Shown piece after piece: positions 1 through 6,747 of a DNA stretch of 44,874 nucleotides (position 1 is the stretch's first letter; each line of letters opens with the position of its first letter). A program made the position numbers and the translations under genes. The notes under the pieces were generated by a model, which saw only the letters and a list, made by a program, of their open reading frames with translations, was not told where the DNA came from and searched no databases. Source of the DNA: an uncultured Clostridia bacterium (GTDB taxonomy: Bacteria; Bacillota; Clostridia; Christensenellales; UBA1242); assembly GCA_934757865.1 (NCBI GenBank), contig CAKVLS010000010.1, positions 1 through 44,874 on the forward strand. Direction: 5' to 3'.

Positions 1-333
<333 letters not shown>

Positions 334-412
334 AGAGATGATCTTGACTAATAATAACAATTTGAAGTTTTCACTAAGTTCTTAGTTTGCAGTTGTCAAT
401 GTGCTATTTTTG

Positions 413-441
413 TTGACAAATGTTACTAAACAATATATAAT
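413..441 (+). promoter_or_regulatory. Consensus sigma-70 promoter in the 23S-5S spacer
   Basis: TTGACA (413-418), a 17-nt spacer, then TATAAT (436-441): a perfect match to the vegetative consensus. The predicted start near 448 lies about 36 nt before the 5S gene, so 5S could be made independently of the rRNA operon promoter. The -35 is also the right arm of an inverted repeat, TTGTCAA (393-399) / TTGACAA (413-419), which could fold as a hairpin in the precursor. Confidence 0.7.
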
Positions 442-483
442 TGACACAGATATTTCAAAGCAATTCGCTTTTTAATATACCAT

Positions 484-600
484 TGTCGGTGACCATAGAG
501 AGAAGGTCCACCCGTTCTCATCCCGAACACGGAAGTTAAGCTTCTCATCGTCGAAAATACTTGGCTGGTAACGGTCCGGAAAGATAGAGCATTGCCGACA
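484..600 (+). rRNA. 5S ribosomal RNA
   Basis: About 117 nt long. The terminal helix is visible as TGTCGG (484-489) pairing with CCGACA (595-600). The conserved CCGAACACGGAAGTTAAG segment lies near 523-540. It follows 23S after a spacer of about 150 nt with no tRNA, and a terminator starts just downstream. The ends are set by the helix and could move by a few bases. Confidence 0.95.
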
Positions 601-609
601 TATCATTAG

Positions 610-634
610 AGCAACCGCAAGAGGTTGCTTTTTT
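610..634 (+). terminator. Intrinsic terminator of the rRNA operon
   Basis: AGCAACC (610-616), a six-base loop and GGTTGCT (623-629), followed by a T run. It ends the 5S/rRNA transcript. Confidence 0.9.
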
Positions 635-656
635 GTTGCTATTATAGGGTAGTCGT

Positions 657-685
657 TTGACACCCTATTTTTTTATTAGTATAAT
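657..685 (+). promoter_or_regulatory. Consensus promoter of the sialidase-like gene
   Basis: TTGACA (657-662), 17-nt spacer, TATAAT (680-685). The expected start of transcription, about 7 nt after the -10, coincides with the ATG at 692. The mRNA would therefore be leaderless for that start, or carry a 123-nt 5' region if translation begins at 815. Confidence 0.75.
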
Positions 686-691
686 TATGGT

Positions 692-1768
692 ATGAAAAAC
701 AAAGCAATTTTTATATTAAGAATATTACTATTGCTCGTCTTTTGTATTTTTCTTATAGGATTTATTGTTCTAAGTGTTTTATTTAGGATATACAATGTAG
801 AAGGAGGTAATGTTATGAAATCTGGATATATCTATGGTGACCAAAGTAAACATGGCTACAATGCATGGCCATCAGCTTGCACAGCTAACGGCAAAATTTA
901 TTGCACTTTTTCTGGCGAAAGAGTAGCACACTTACAGGGTAATGGGAAAGTAATGCTTTCTGTTGCGGACGAAAACACTCTTGAGTGGCAAAATAAAGTT
1001 GTATATGAGAGTATGTATGACGAGCGTGATTGTGGCATACTTAATCTTGGCAATGGTAAAATGCTACTTAGCTTTATCACTTGGGTTCGTCCTGGTAAAA
1101 ACTACTATCCAAAATATATGTTAAGTGATGACTATGGTCAAACATGGTCTGATCCTTACGAAATCGCCGTTCATTCTCCACACGGTCCTATTAAACTAAG
1201 AAATGGCAATATTGTCTATCTTGGTAAAGACTTTACTGACAAATCAGTGCATAGTATGATAAGCACTGATGGAGGAATTACTTGGACAAACGGCGAGCCT
1301 CTACCGCTACCTGAGGGCGTCACAAATGATAATTTGTGCGAACCTTATGCTATAGAGCTTAGTGATGGTACATTATTTGGTGCGGTTAGATTTATCGCTA
1401 ACAAAAGCGGAAGATATTTGAGAAATTCTTTCTTTTATACTAGGTCATATGATGGCGGTAAGACATGGACTAACCTAAAATACTCTGGCGTCAATGGCGT
1501 TCCTCCACACATGCTAGAAACTAGTGATGGGAAGTTAGTAATTGCTTATGCAAGAAGAGATTTTCCATATTCTTTAAGATACAAAGTAAGTACTGATGGC
1601 GGAGATACTTTTGGCGAAGAAAAGAAACTTTGCAGACAATTTTCTTGGGACTTTGGATACCCAAGCACTGTAGAGTTAAGTGATGGCTCGCTACTTACTG
1701 TATACTATGGCAAGAGTAATCTTTTCCAAATTAAGAACCATATTTATTACATAAAATGGAAGTTATAA
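692..1768 (+). CDS. Sialidase/BNR-repeat family protein
   Basis: A 358-residue protein predicted to be a six-bladed beta-propeller glycoside hydrolase of the exo-alpha-sialidase type. Four Asp-boxes are visible: SDDYGQTW (145-152), STDGGITW (191-198), SYDGGKTW (252-259) and STDGGDTF (300-307). Motifs such as EPYAIELSDGTL also fit the fold. Residues 5-32 form one hydrophobic segment, giving a membrane anchor with the propeller outside. The start is ambiguous. ATG 692 has no ribosome binding site but lies 6 nt after a perfect -10, whereas an in-frame ATG at 815 has an ideal AGGAGG (802-807) and would give a 317-residue protein without the anchor. Sialic acid as substrate is inferred from the fold only; BNR proteins also act on other sugars. 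A terminator follows. Confidence 0.72.
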   Translation: MKNKAIFILRILLLLVFCIFLIGFIVLSVLFRIYNVEGGNVMKSGYIYGDQSKHGYNAWPSACTANGKIYCTFSGERVAHLQGNGKVMLSVADENTLEWQNKVVYESMYDERDCGILNLGNGKMLLSFITWVRPGKNYYPKYMLSDDYGQTWSDPYEIAVHSPHGPIKLRNGNIVYLGKDFTDKSVHSMISTDGGITWTNGEPLPLPEGVTNDNLCEPYAIELSDGTLFGAVRFIANKSGRYLRNSFFYTRSYDGGKTWTNLKYSGVNGVPPHMLETSDGKLVIAYARRDFPYSLRYKVSTDGGDTFGEEKKLCRQFSWDFGYPSTVELSDGSLLTVYYGKSNLFQIKNHIYYIKWKL

Positions 1769-1852
1769 TGGCTGTTTTTTGAGCAGATTTTAACTTCATT
1801 TTAAGAGTAATTTATGCTAATATAATTTATTGTTTTTTACAAAAAAACATTC

Positions 1853-1889
1853 AAAAAAGCCCTAAAATAGCAAGTTTTGGGGCTTTTTC
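1853..1889 (+). terminator. Intrinsic terminator after the sialidase-like gene
   Basis: The arms are AAGCCCTAAAA (1857-1867) and TTTTGGGGCTT (1875-1885), with one G-T wobble, followed by a T run. The A run on the left would also let it work on the other strand. Confidence 0.8.
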
Positions 1890-1905
1890 TTGCAGTTTTC
1901 GGGTA

Positions 1906-1933
1906 TTGACAATAAGCCAATATATGGTATACT
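1906..1933 (+). promoter_or_regulatory. Promoter of the orphan gene at 1959
   Basis: TTGACA (1906-1911), 16-nt spacer, TATACT (1928-1933). An AGGAGA ribosome binding site follows at 1947-1952, before ATG 1959. Confidence 0.7.
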
Positions 1934-1958
1934 ATATGTGTTATTTAGGAGACAAAAA

Positions 1959-2669
1959 ATGAATTTAGAAAAGTTTAGAATTGATAATAATCTTGGCTCA
2001 GATACAGTAGTAATTGACGGCGAAAGTATGATGCTTGCTGTACTTCTTAGAAACAAATATTTTGGGCTAACTTTTAGCGAAGAGGGGTTTGAAGCTTTTC
2101 AAAATAAAGTAATTAGATATTTTACTTCAAAAAATGTTCCAGTTGCACTTACATATCTTAGCGAGGACAATAGCAGAAAGTTGCAAGAAAAACAATTTGG
2201 ACTTGCAGAGAACGAAAATATTAAGCTTACCATTGATGAACTAAATGCTCTAGACAAAGAACTTGTTAAGAGCCCTTGTATAAATGTTTGCGATAACTAT
2301 GGTAGCTCTTTGTATCAACTAGATTATAGTATCATAAAAGAAAAATCTAACCCAGGCATATATAATGGGGCTATGGAGTCTTGGAGCGGTAATCCATATT
2401 ATGCATACCTACTTGAGAGTTTAGCTCCTAAGTGCACAGTTGATCGCACTACAAGACGAAAACTTTATTCTTTGGGTGAGCAATTTGTTAATGAACTTGA
2501 TAGAAAATACGAAAAAGAATATTTTGACAGCTATGTTGTATGTGATACATTTATATATAGTAGAGAGCCAAAGACAGAACCAGAAGAGCAAACAGTATCT
2601 AAGATATACGATAATGCCGTAGCTCGTTCAACAGCTAGAGCAGTAAACACAATAGTACCTATAGAATAA
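1959..2669 (+). CDS. Hypothetical protein, 236 residues
   Basis: I do not recognise this family. The start at 1959 is chosen because AGGAGA lies 6 nt upstream and a good promoter sits just before it. The longer frame from 1890 would begin inside the preceding terminator. The protein is soluble, with no signal peptide or membrane segment, and is rich in Lys, Glu, Asn and Tyr. The C-terminal half has a Tyr-rich stretch (SGNPYYAYLLESLAP) and a charged helical segment. It is a single-gene transcript with its own promoter and terminator. Codon use resembles its neighbours, so it is likely a real gene of unknown function. Confidence 0.7.
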   Translation: MNLEKFRIDNNLGSDTVVIDGESMMLAVLLRNKYFGLTFSEEGFEAFQNKVIRYFTSKNVPVALTYLSEDNSRKLQEKQFGLAENENIKLTIDELNALDKELVKSPCINVCDNYGSSLYQLDYSIIKEKSNPGIYNGAMESWSGNPYYAYLLESLAPKCTVDRTTRRKLYSLGEQFVNELDRKYEKEYFDSYVVCDTFIYSREPKTEPEEQTVSKIYDNAVARSTARAVNTIVPIE

Positions 2670-2676
2670 AATAAAA

Positions 2677-2704
2677 AAAGACCTATTTATTAGGTCTTTT
2701 TGTT
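2677..2704. terminator. Bidirectional terminator between convergent genes
   Basis: AAGACCTA and TAGGTCTT form an 8-bp stem around a five-base loop, flanked by A and T runs. It serves the + gene ending at 2669 and the - gene ending at 2753. Confidence 0.85.
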
Positions 2705-2752
2705 TTTTATATTAAATTGTTAGATAATATTATATTATAACTTTAATTTGAA

Positions 2753-3412
2753 TTATAAAAGTCCAAAAAGATTTTCGATAGTAGTAAGTATGTGGCTAAG
2801 AGCAATGCTTGCATATTTTTTGTTATTAGGCTCCTCACTTCCAGCATAGTTATTAACGCCTTTGAAACTAATTGCAGGGATACGGTTTAGCTTGCACACT
2901 TGCATTATGCTACCGACTTCCATATCTATAGCGTCAATTTCTAGCTTTTCAAAAGTTTTAATATCATCTTTTTTGATGCTGGCGTCTTGAGTCGCTACAT
3001 TGATACCTACACTTTCGTCTTTTATTAGTTCTGTATACTTGTTTGAGATAAGTGGTAAGTTGCTTTCGTACTCTTCCATAAGCCCCAAAGTATCGTCTCT
3101 GTCGCTAGTGTTGTAGTCTGTTTGAATAACTCTTTTGACAATATATGGATTGCCCATAATCAGCTTTTTGTTAATGGCTGAGATAAGCCCAAAGTTTATA
3201 ACAAGTTTAACCTTAGGAAAGTTGTCTAGTAGCATTTGAGTTGCCATTGCAGCGTTGACTTTGCCTTTGCCAGAGATGACAAGAACTATCTTTTGATAGC
3301 CAAGTTTGCCCTCAAAGACCGCTTTTGAAGCTATAGAATATTGTTTAAGACCACTGATATTGCCAAGTAGGCCAACAGCTTCACTGTATTTTTGAACGAT
3401 AAAACCTATCAT
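2753..3412 (-). CDS. Nucleoside phosphorylase/MTAN-like protein
   Basis: A 219-residue protein of the PNP/UDP phosphorylase superfamily, closest in layout to 5'-methylthioadenosine/S-adenosylhomocysteine nucleosidase. The usual SGxGKVNAA motif (SGKGKVNAAMAT) and the DME ribose-binding motif (DAIDMEVGS) are present. The start is placed at the ATG ending at 3412 because AGGA lies 8 nt upstream and the family begins with a short beta strand (MIGFIV). The longer frame to 3439 adds nine residues over the ribosome binding site. Two differences from MTAN stand out: the N-terminal Glu-rich loop that supplies a catalytic Glu is absent, and the catalytic Asp of the SD motif near the C-terminus reads Asn (FKGVNN). 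It may therefore be a phosphorylase or an altered nucleosidase. Substrate unknown. Confidence 0.65.
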   Translation of the reverse strand: MIGFIVQKYSEAVGLLGNISGLKQYSIASKAVFEGKLGYQKIVLVISGKGKVNAAMATQMLLDNFPKVKLVINFGLISAINKKLIMGNPYIVKRVIQTDYNTSDRDDTLGLMEEYESNLPLISNKYTELIKDESVGINVATQDASIKKDDIKTFEKLEIDAIDMEVGSIMQVCKLNRIPAISFKGVNNYAGSEEPNNKKYASIALSHILTTIENLFGLL

Positions 3413-3515
3413 AAGCCATTTCCTTTTATACAAAATCATATTAACATTTTCTCAAAATATTTGCAAATATTTGAGCTAAAAGTTGTCTAAAAAATTAGTA
3501 AATAGTAATAATCTA

Positions 3516-3524
3516 TGTTATAAT
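3516..3524 (+). promoter_or_regulatory. Extended -10 promoter of the dehydrogenase gene
   Basis: TGTTATAAT: a TGn extension followed by a perfect TATAAT (3519-3524). The -35 region (TTAGTA, 3495-3500) is weak, as is common for extended -10 promoters. An AAAGGAGG ribosome binding site follows before ATG 3549. Confidence 0.55.
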
Positions 3525-3548
3525 CAAGATAGTTAAAGGAGGAAATTT

Positions 3549-4697
3549 ATGGATAAAATAACTATGGTTCAATACGGCTGTGGCAAAATGAGCGCATACA
3601 CAATGCGTTATGCTATGGAAAAAGGCATTGAGATAATCGGTGCTTTCGACATCTCAAAAAATGTAATAGGTAAAGATATTGCAGACATTTGTGGTGGCAA
3701 AAAGACAGGTATCATCGTACAAGATGCAAAGAATTTTGATAAGTTCTTGAACGAAAATGTACCTGATGTAGCGGTAATTACAACTTTGAGCTTGTTCAAA
3801 GATGTATACGATGCATTAGAAATATGTGCTAAAAACAGCGTAAATGCAATTACTACTTGCGAGGAAGCTTTCTTCCCACAAAACAGCAACCCAACATTGT
3901 TTGAAAAACTAGACAGACTAGCGGAAGAAAATGGCTGCACAATCTGTGGTAGCGGATATCAAGATGTATTCTGGGGCAACCTAATATCTGTTCTTGCTGG
4001 TGCAACTCACAGAATAGATAAGATAGTAGGTAAGAGTAGTTACAATGTAGAAGACTATGGTATTGCCTTAGCAAAAGCTCATGGCGCAGGTCTTACTGAT
4101 GAAGAGTTTGAAAAAGAAGTTGCTGCAAGCGACAAAATTTCAGAGAAAGCAAGACAAAAGCTTATCGAAAGCGGAGAGTTTTTGCCAAGCTATATGTGGA
4201 ATGTAAACGGCTGGCTAGCTAATAAATTAGGCCTAACCGTTAAGAAACAAACTCAAAAGTGTGTTCCACAATATGCAAAAGAGGATATATATAGTTCAAC
4301 CCTTAATATGACAATCAAAAAAGGTGGCATCACCGGCATGTCAGCAGTAGTTACAACTACTACCGAAGAGGGTGTAACACTTGAAACTGAGTGTGTAGGT
4401 AAGGTATATGACAAGACAGAATTTGACTGCAACGATTGGAAGATTGTTGGTGAGCCAAATACAGAAGTAACTATCAACAGACCAAACACTGTAGAGCTTA
4501 CTTGTGCAACTGTTATTAACAGAATCCCAGAACTTATCTGTGCTCCTGCTGGATACTTTACTACTGAGTTTATGCCAGAGAACAACTACAAGTATGGTCC
4601 TATGGAAGATTATCTTCCAGACGATGAGTGCGACTGTGGTTGCGGTCATGAAGAGTGTGATGGCGAGCATCATCACCACTGTGGTTGCAAAGACTAA
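3549..4697 (+). CDS. DapB-fold NAD(P)-dependent dehydrogenase with Cys/His-rich tail
   Basis: A 382-residue protein with an N-terminal Rossmann nucleotide-binding motif (YGCGKM, residues 9-14). Its arrangement matches dihydrodipicolinate-reductase-like proteins and 2,4-diaminopentanoate dehydrogenase (ornithine breakdown). The body runs to about residue 355. A 25-residue tail (358-382) then carries six Cys (361, 363, 365, 370, 378, 380), five His including four in a row (374-377), and many acidic residues. Such a tail would be expected to bind Zn, Ni or another metal, and I know of no such extension as standard for this family. The gene stands alone, with its own promoter, a strong ribosome binding site and a terminator. 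The true substrate is uncertain because no ornithine-degradation partner genes lie nearby. Confidence 0.65.
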   Translation: MDKITMVQYGCGKMSAYTMRYAMEKGIEIIGAFDISKNVIGKDIADICGGKKTGIIVQDAKNFDKFLNENVPDVAVITTLSLFKDVYDALEICAKNSVNAITTCEEAFFPQNSNPTLFEKLDRLAEENGCTICGSGYQDVFWGNLISVLAGATHRIDKIVGKSSYNVEDYGIALAKAHGAGLTDEEFEKEVAASDKISEKARQKLIESGEFLPSYMWNVNGWLANKLGLTVKKQTQKCVPQYAKEDIYSSTLNMTIKKGGITGMSAVVTTTTEEGVTLETECVGKVYDKTEFDCNDWKIVGEPNTEVTINRPNTVELTCATVINRIPELICAPAGYFTTEFMPENNYKYGPMEDYLPDDECDCGCGHEECDGEHHHHCGCKD

Positions 4698-4719
4698 GTA
4701 GTTAAATAACTAAATATAA

Positions 4720-4756
4720 TAAAAAAAGAACTCTATGATAAGAGTTCTTTTTTTTG
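4720..4756. terminator. Bidirectional terminator
   Basis: AAAGAACTCT (4725-4734) pairs with AGAGTTCTTT (4741-4750), with A and T runs on either side. It ends both the dehydrogenase gene (+) and folA (-). Confidence 0.88.
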
Positions 4757-4760
4757 TTAT

Positions 4761-5267
4761 TTATTCTCCCCATCTCTTTACATTTGGGTTTTTGAAAATG
4801 CAGAAGTTATATTTTAGGCCATTTTCTTCGTGAGTTTCTGACTTAGATATTAACTCCCAGCCTAGAGATTCGACATTAGTTATTGCTTTATCATAAGGCT
4901 TTTGACTATCAATTTTAGTGATGTAACCATTTTTGCAATAAGGCATCAACTGATTGTATATGCTAGCTCCGCCTATTACAAAAATCTCATCATCATTGTA
5001 TTTTTTTAGCTCAGCAAACAATTCGTCAAAGTTGTGGCAAACGATCGCTCCATCGACTTTGAAGTTTGGGTCAATACTTATTACTATATTTGTTCTATTT
5101 TTAAGAGGGGCAGACTTTGGTAGTGACAAAAGTGTTCTATCTCCCATAATAACTACTTTGCCACGGGTTGTCTCCCTGAAGTACTGCATATCTCCTTTTA
5201 GACTGTACAAAAGGTCGTTATTTTTGCCTATTGCATAATTGTTATCAACAGCTACAATAAAATTCAT
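4761..5267 (-). CDS. folA: Dihydrofolate reductase
   Basis: A 168-residue protein that reduces dihydrofolate to tetrahydrofolate with NADPH. The N-terminal strand MNFIVAVDNNYAIGKNNDL and the helix LKGDMQYFRETT carrying the catalytic acidic residue (Asp near 26) are typical. So are the cofactor-binding MGDRT segment and the VIGGASIY motif. Length is normal for the family. It lies 12 nt downstream of thyA in the same orientation with its own AGGAGG site, so the pair is an operon. ThyA makes dihydrofolate while forming dTMP, and FolA recycles it. Confidence 0.95.
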   Translation of the reverse strand: MNFIVAVDNNYAIGKNNDLLYSLKGDMQYFRETTRGKVVIMGDRTLLSLPKSAPLKNRTNIVISIDPNFKVDGAIVCHNFDELFAELKKYNDDEIFVIGGASIYNQLMPYCKNGYITKIDSQKPYDKAITNVESLGWELISKSETHEENGLKYNFCIFKNPNVKRWGE

Positions 5268-5279
5268 TTATCTTGCCTC

Positions 5280-6110
5280 CTAAACTGCAATTTCAATCTT
5301 GTGCTTGTTAGGATTGCACTTGTAGTCCTCTAACTCAAAGCTATCTACTGTAAAGTCGTAGAAGTTTGTTATAGATTTGTCAATCTTAAACTTTGGAGCA
5401 GGGTAGGTTGGATTTTTCAAAATCTCTTCCACGATAGGTATATGTCTATCATAGATATGTGCGTCAGCTATTACATGTACAAGCTCGCCAACTTCAAGAC
5501 CGCTTACTTGTGCCATCATGTGTACTAGTACTGCATATTGGCATACGTTCCAGTTATTGGCAGCTAGCATATCTTGGCTTCTTTGGTTGAGGATAGCGTT
5601 AAGTTTGTTGCCGGTTACATTAAATGTTACGCTATAAGCACATGGGTATAGGTGCATCTCTGATAGGTCGCTAAATGTATAAATATTAGTCATTATTCTG
5701 CGGCTAGCAGGATTGTTTTTTAGGTCGTACAAAACTCTATCTACTTGGTCAAACATACCTTCTTTGTATTTGTGTTTTACACCTAGTTGATAGCCGTAGG
5801 CTTTACCTATGCTACCAGTTTCGTCAGCCCAGCTGTCCCAAATGTGGCTGTTTAGGTCTTTTATATTATTACTTTTCTTTTGCCATATCCATAGTAGTTC
5901 GTCTACACACTTTTTGAACATAGTCTTTCTAAGGGTGATAACCGGAAACTCCTTAGATAAATCATAACGATTAACTATACAAAAGCATTTTTTGGTATGA
6001 GCAGGAGTACCGTCACTCCATACAGGTCTTACTTTGGCATTTTCGTCAGAGTAGCCGTGGTCAATGATTTGTCTACAATTTTTTATAAATAATTCATCTG
6101 CATAACTCAT
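5280..6110 (-). CDS. thyA: Thymidylate synthase (Bacillus/phi3T-type ThyA)
   Basis: A 276-residue protein that methylates dUMP to dTMP with methylenetetrahydrofolate. It resembles the ThyA of Bacillus subtilis and phage phi3T rather than the E. coli type. The active-site Cys157 sits in LYPCAYS, where the common form has PCH. The Arg pair (SRRIM), the QRSQDM segment, NVCQYAVLVHMMAQ, the DAHIYDRH nucleotide-binding motif and the C-terminal IEIAV closing tail are all in place. It is first in the operon with folA, behind a TTGACT-17-TATACT promoter and an AGGAGA site. Confidence 0.95.
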   Translation of the reverse strand: MSYADELFIKNCRQIIDHGYSDENAKVRPVWSDGTPAHTKKCFCIVNRYDLSKEFPVITLRKTMFKKCVDELLWIWQKKSNNIKDLNSHIWDSWADETGSIGKAYGYQLGVKHKYKEGMFDQVDRVLYDLKNNPASRRIMTNIYTFSDLSEMHLYPCAYSVTFNVTGNKLNAILNQRSQDMLAANNWNVCQYAVLVHMMAQVSGLEVGELVHVIADAHIYDRHIPIVEEILKNPTYPAPKFKIDKSITNFYDFTVDSFELEDYKCNPNKHKIEIAV

Positions 6111-6131
6111 ATTTATTTTCTCCTTATTGGT

Positions 6132-6160
6132 AGTATATTTTAATTAGTTTTTTTAGTCAA
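6132..6160 (-). promoter_or_regulatory. Promoter of thyA-folA
   Basis: Read on the minus strand: TTGACT (6160-6155), 17-nt spacer, TATACT (6137-6132). The predicted start lies about 15 nt before thyA. Confidence 0.68.
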
Positions 6161-6262
6161 ACATACAAAATATTTTTATTTGCCAAAATTTAGCTAATTT
6201 AGTTGACATTATTATACAAGCATCTATGAGACAAAAAAGTCCCATAAATAGAAAGTTATCAA

Positions 6263-6289
6263 AAAAAGACCTATTGTTTAGGTCTTTTT
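6263..6289 (-). terminator. Terminator overlapping the end of the zinc-ribbon gene
   Basis: On the minus strand AAAAAGACCTA pairs with TAGGTCTTTTT (11 bp, five-base loop), followed by a T run. The first arm is also the last coding stretch (Lys-Arg-Pro-Lys) and the TAG stop (6273-6271) falls where the loop meets the second arm, so terminator and coding sequence share bases. Confidence 0.85.
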
Positions 6290-6543
6290 GAATTAAGCGG
6301 TGCACCGCAGCTATTACATTTTGTGGCAGAAGACGCATTTTCTGTTCCGCAATAATTACATCTTTTAGGTTTGCCGGCCTGCATCTTTTCTTCCATCTCG
6401 TTATTGATGTCTTGAAGGTTTTTAAGAAAAGTTGGGTCCATAAGGTTCTTTTTATTTTTAATTATTGTGCTAATCACTACAATAAATATTACTATTGCTA
6501 TAATTGATACGAATATAAATGGTAAATAATGTATAAAGTTCAT
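6271..6543 (-). CDS. Small membrane protein with C-terminal zinc ribbon
   Basis: A 90-residue protein. Residues 5-28 are one hydrophobic helix, followed by a charged, probably helical stretch and then a zinc ribbon in the pattern CxxCx10CxxC (CNYCG...CNSCG). The second of two adjacent ATG codons (6543) is preferred, as it lies 6 nt from AGGAG while the first is only 3 nt away. Such proteins usually expose the ribbon to the cytoplasm. Function unknown. Its end is fused with a terminator hairpin, and the thyA promoter lies beyond in the same direction. Confidence 0.7.
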   Translation of the reverse strand: MNFIHYLPFIFVSIIAIVIFIVVISTIIKNKKNLMDPTFLKNLQDINNEMEEKMQAGKPKRCNYCGTENASSATKCNSCGAPLNSKRPKQ

Positions 6544-6696
6544 CATTTTCTCCTATAAAATTATATTACCATAAATGTCTTTGTTTAGCAACTTTATAAA
6601 TAAAATTAAGTTTTTTTTGAATTATTTGTTTATATTATATTATTTTTTGGCAATAATATGTACAAAAATATTGGGAATTTCTTAAGTTAAATATTC

Positions 6697-6725
6697 TTTA
6701 CTTTGGAAATAAAATAATATATAAT
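6697..6725 (+). promoter_or_regulatory. Promoter of the repeat-bearing membrane protein
   Basis: TTTACT (6697-6702), 17-nt spacer, TATAAT (6720-6725). An AGGAGA site follows at 6734-6739. Confidence 0.62.
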
Positions 6726-6747
6726 ATTTTTATAGGAGATTTAATGT

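Noticed and set aside
334..483. tRNA gene in the 23S-5S spacer
   Set aside because: No cloverleaf arms or GTTCGANTC-type T-loop are visible.
472..663. A 63-codon ORF on the minus strand
   Set aside because: It lies across the 5S rRNA gene and its terminator; it is a chance frame.
4341..4679. A 112-codon ORF on the minus strand
   Set aside because: It is the shadow of the DapB-fold dehydrogenase on the other strand, without ribosome binding site or family features.
6225..6246. Second hairpin (TATGAGAC / GTCCCATA) after the zinc-ribbon gene
   Set aside because: The 8-bp stem includes a wobble and no T run follows on the minus strand; it is not a convincing terminator or regulatory element.
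6575..6685. A 36-codon hydrophobic ORF on the plus strand
   Set aside because: There is no ribosome binding site, the region is very AT-rich, and it is built almost only of Phe, Ile, Leu, Asn and Lys; probably chance.
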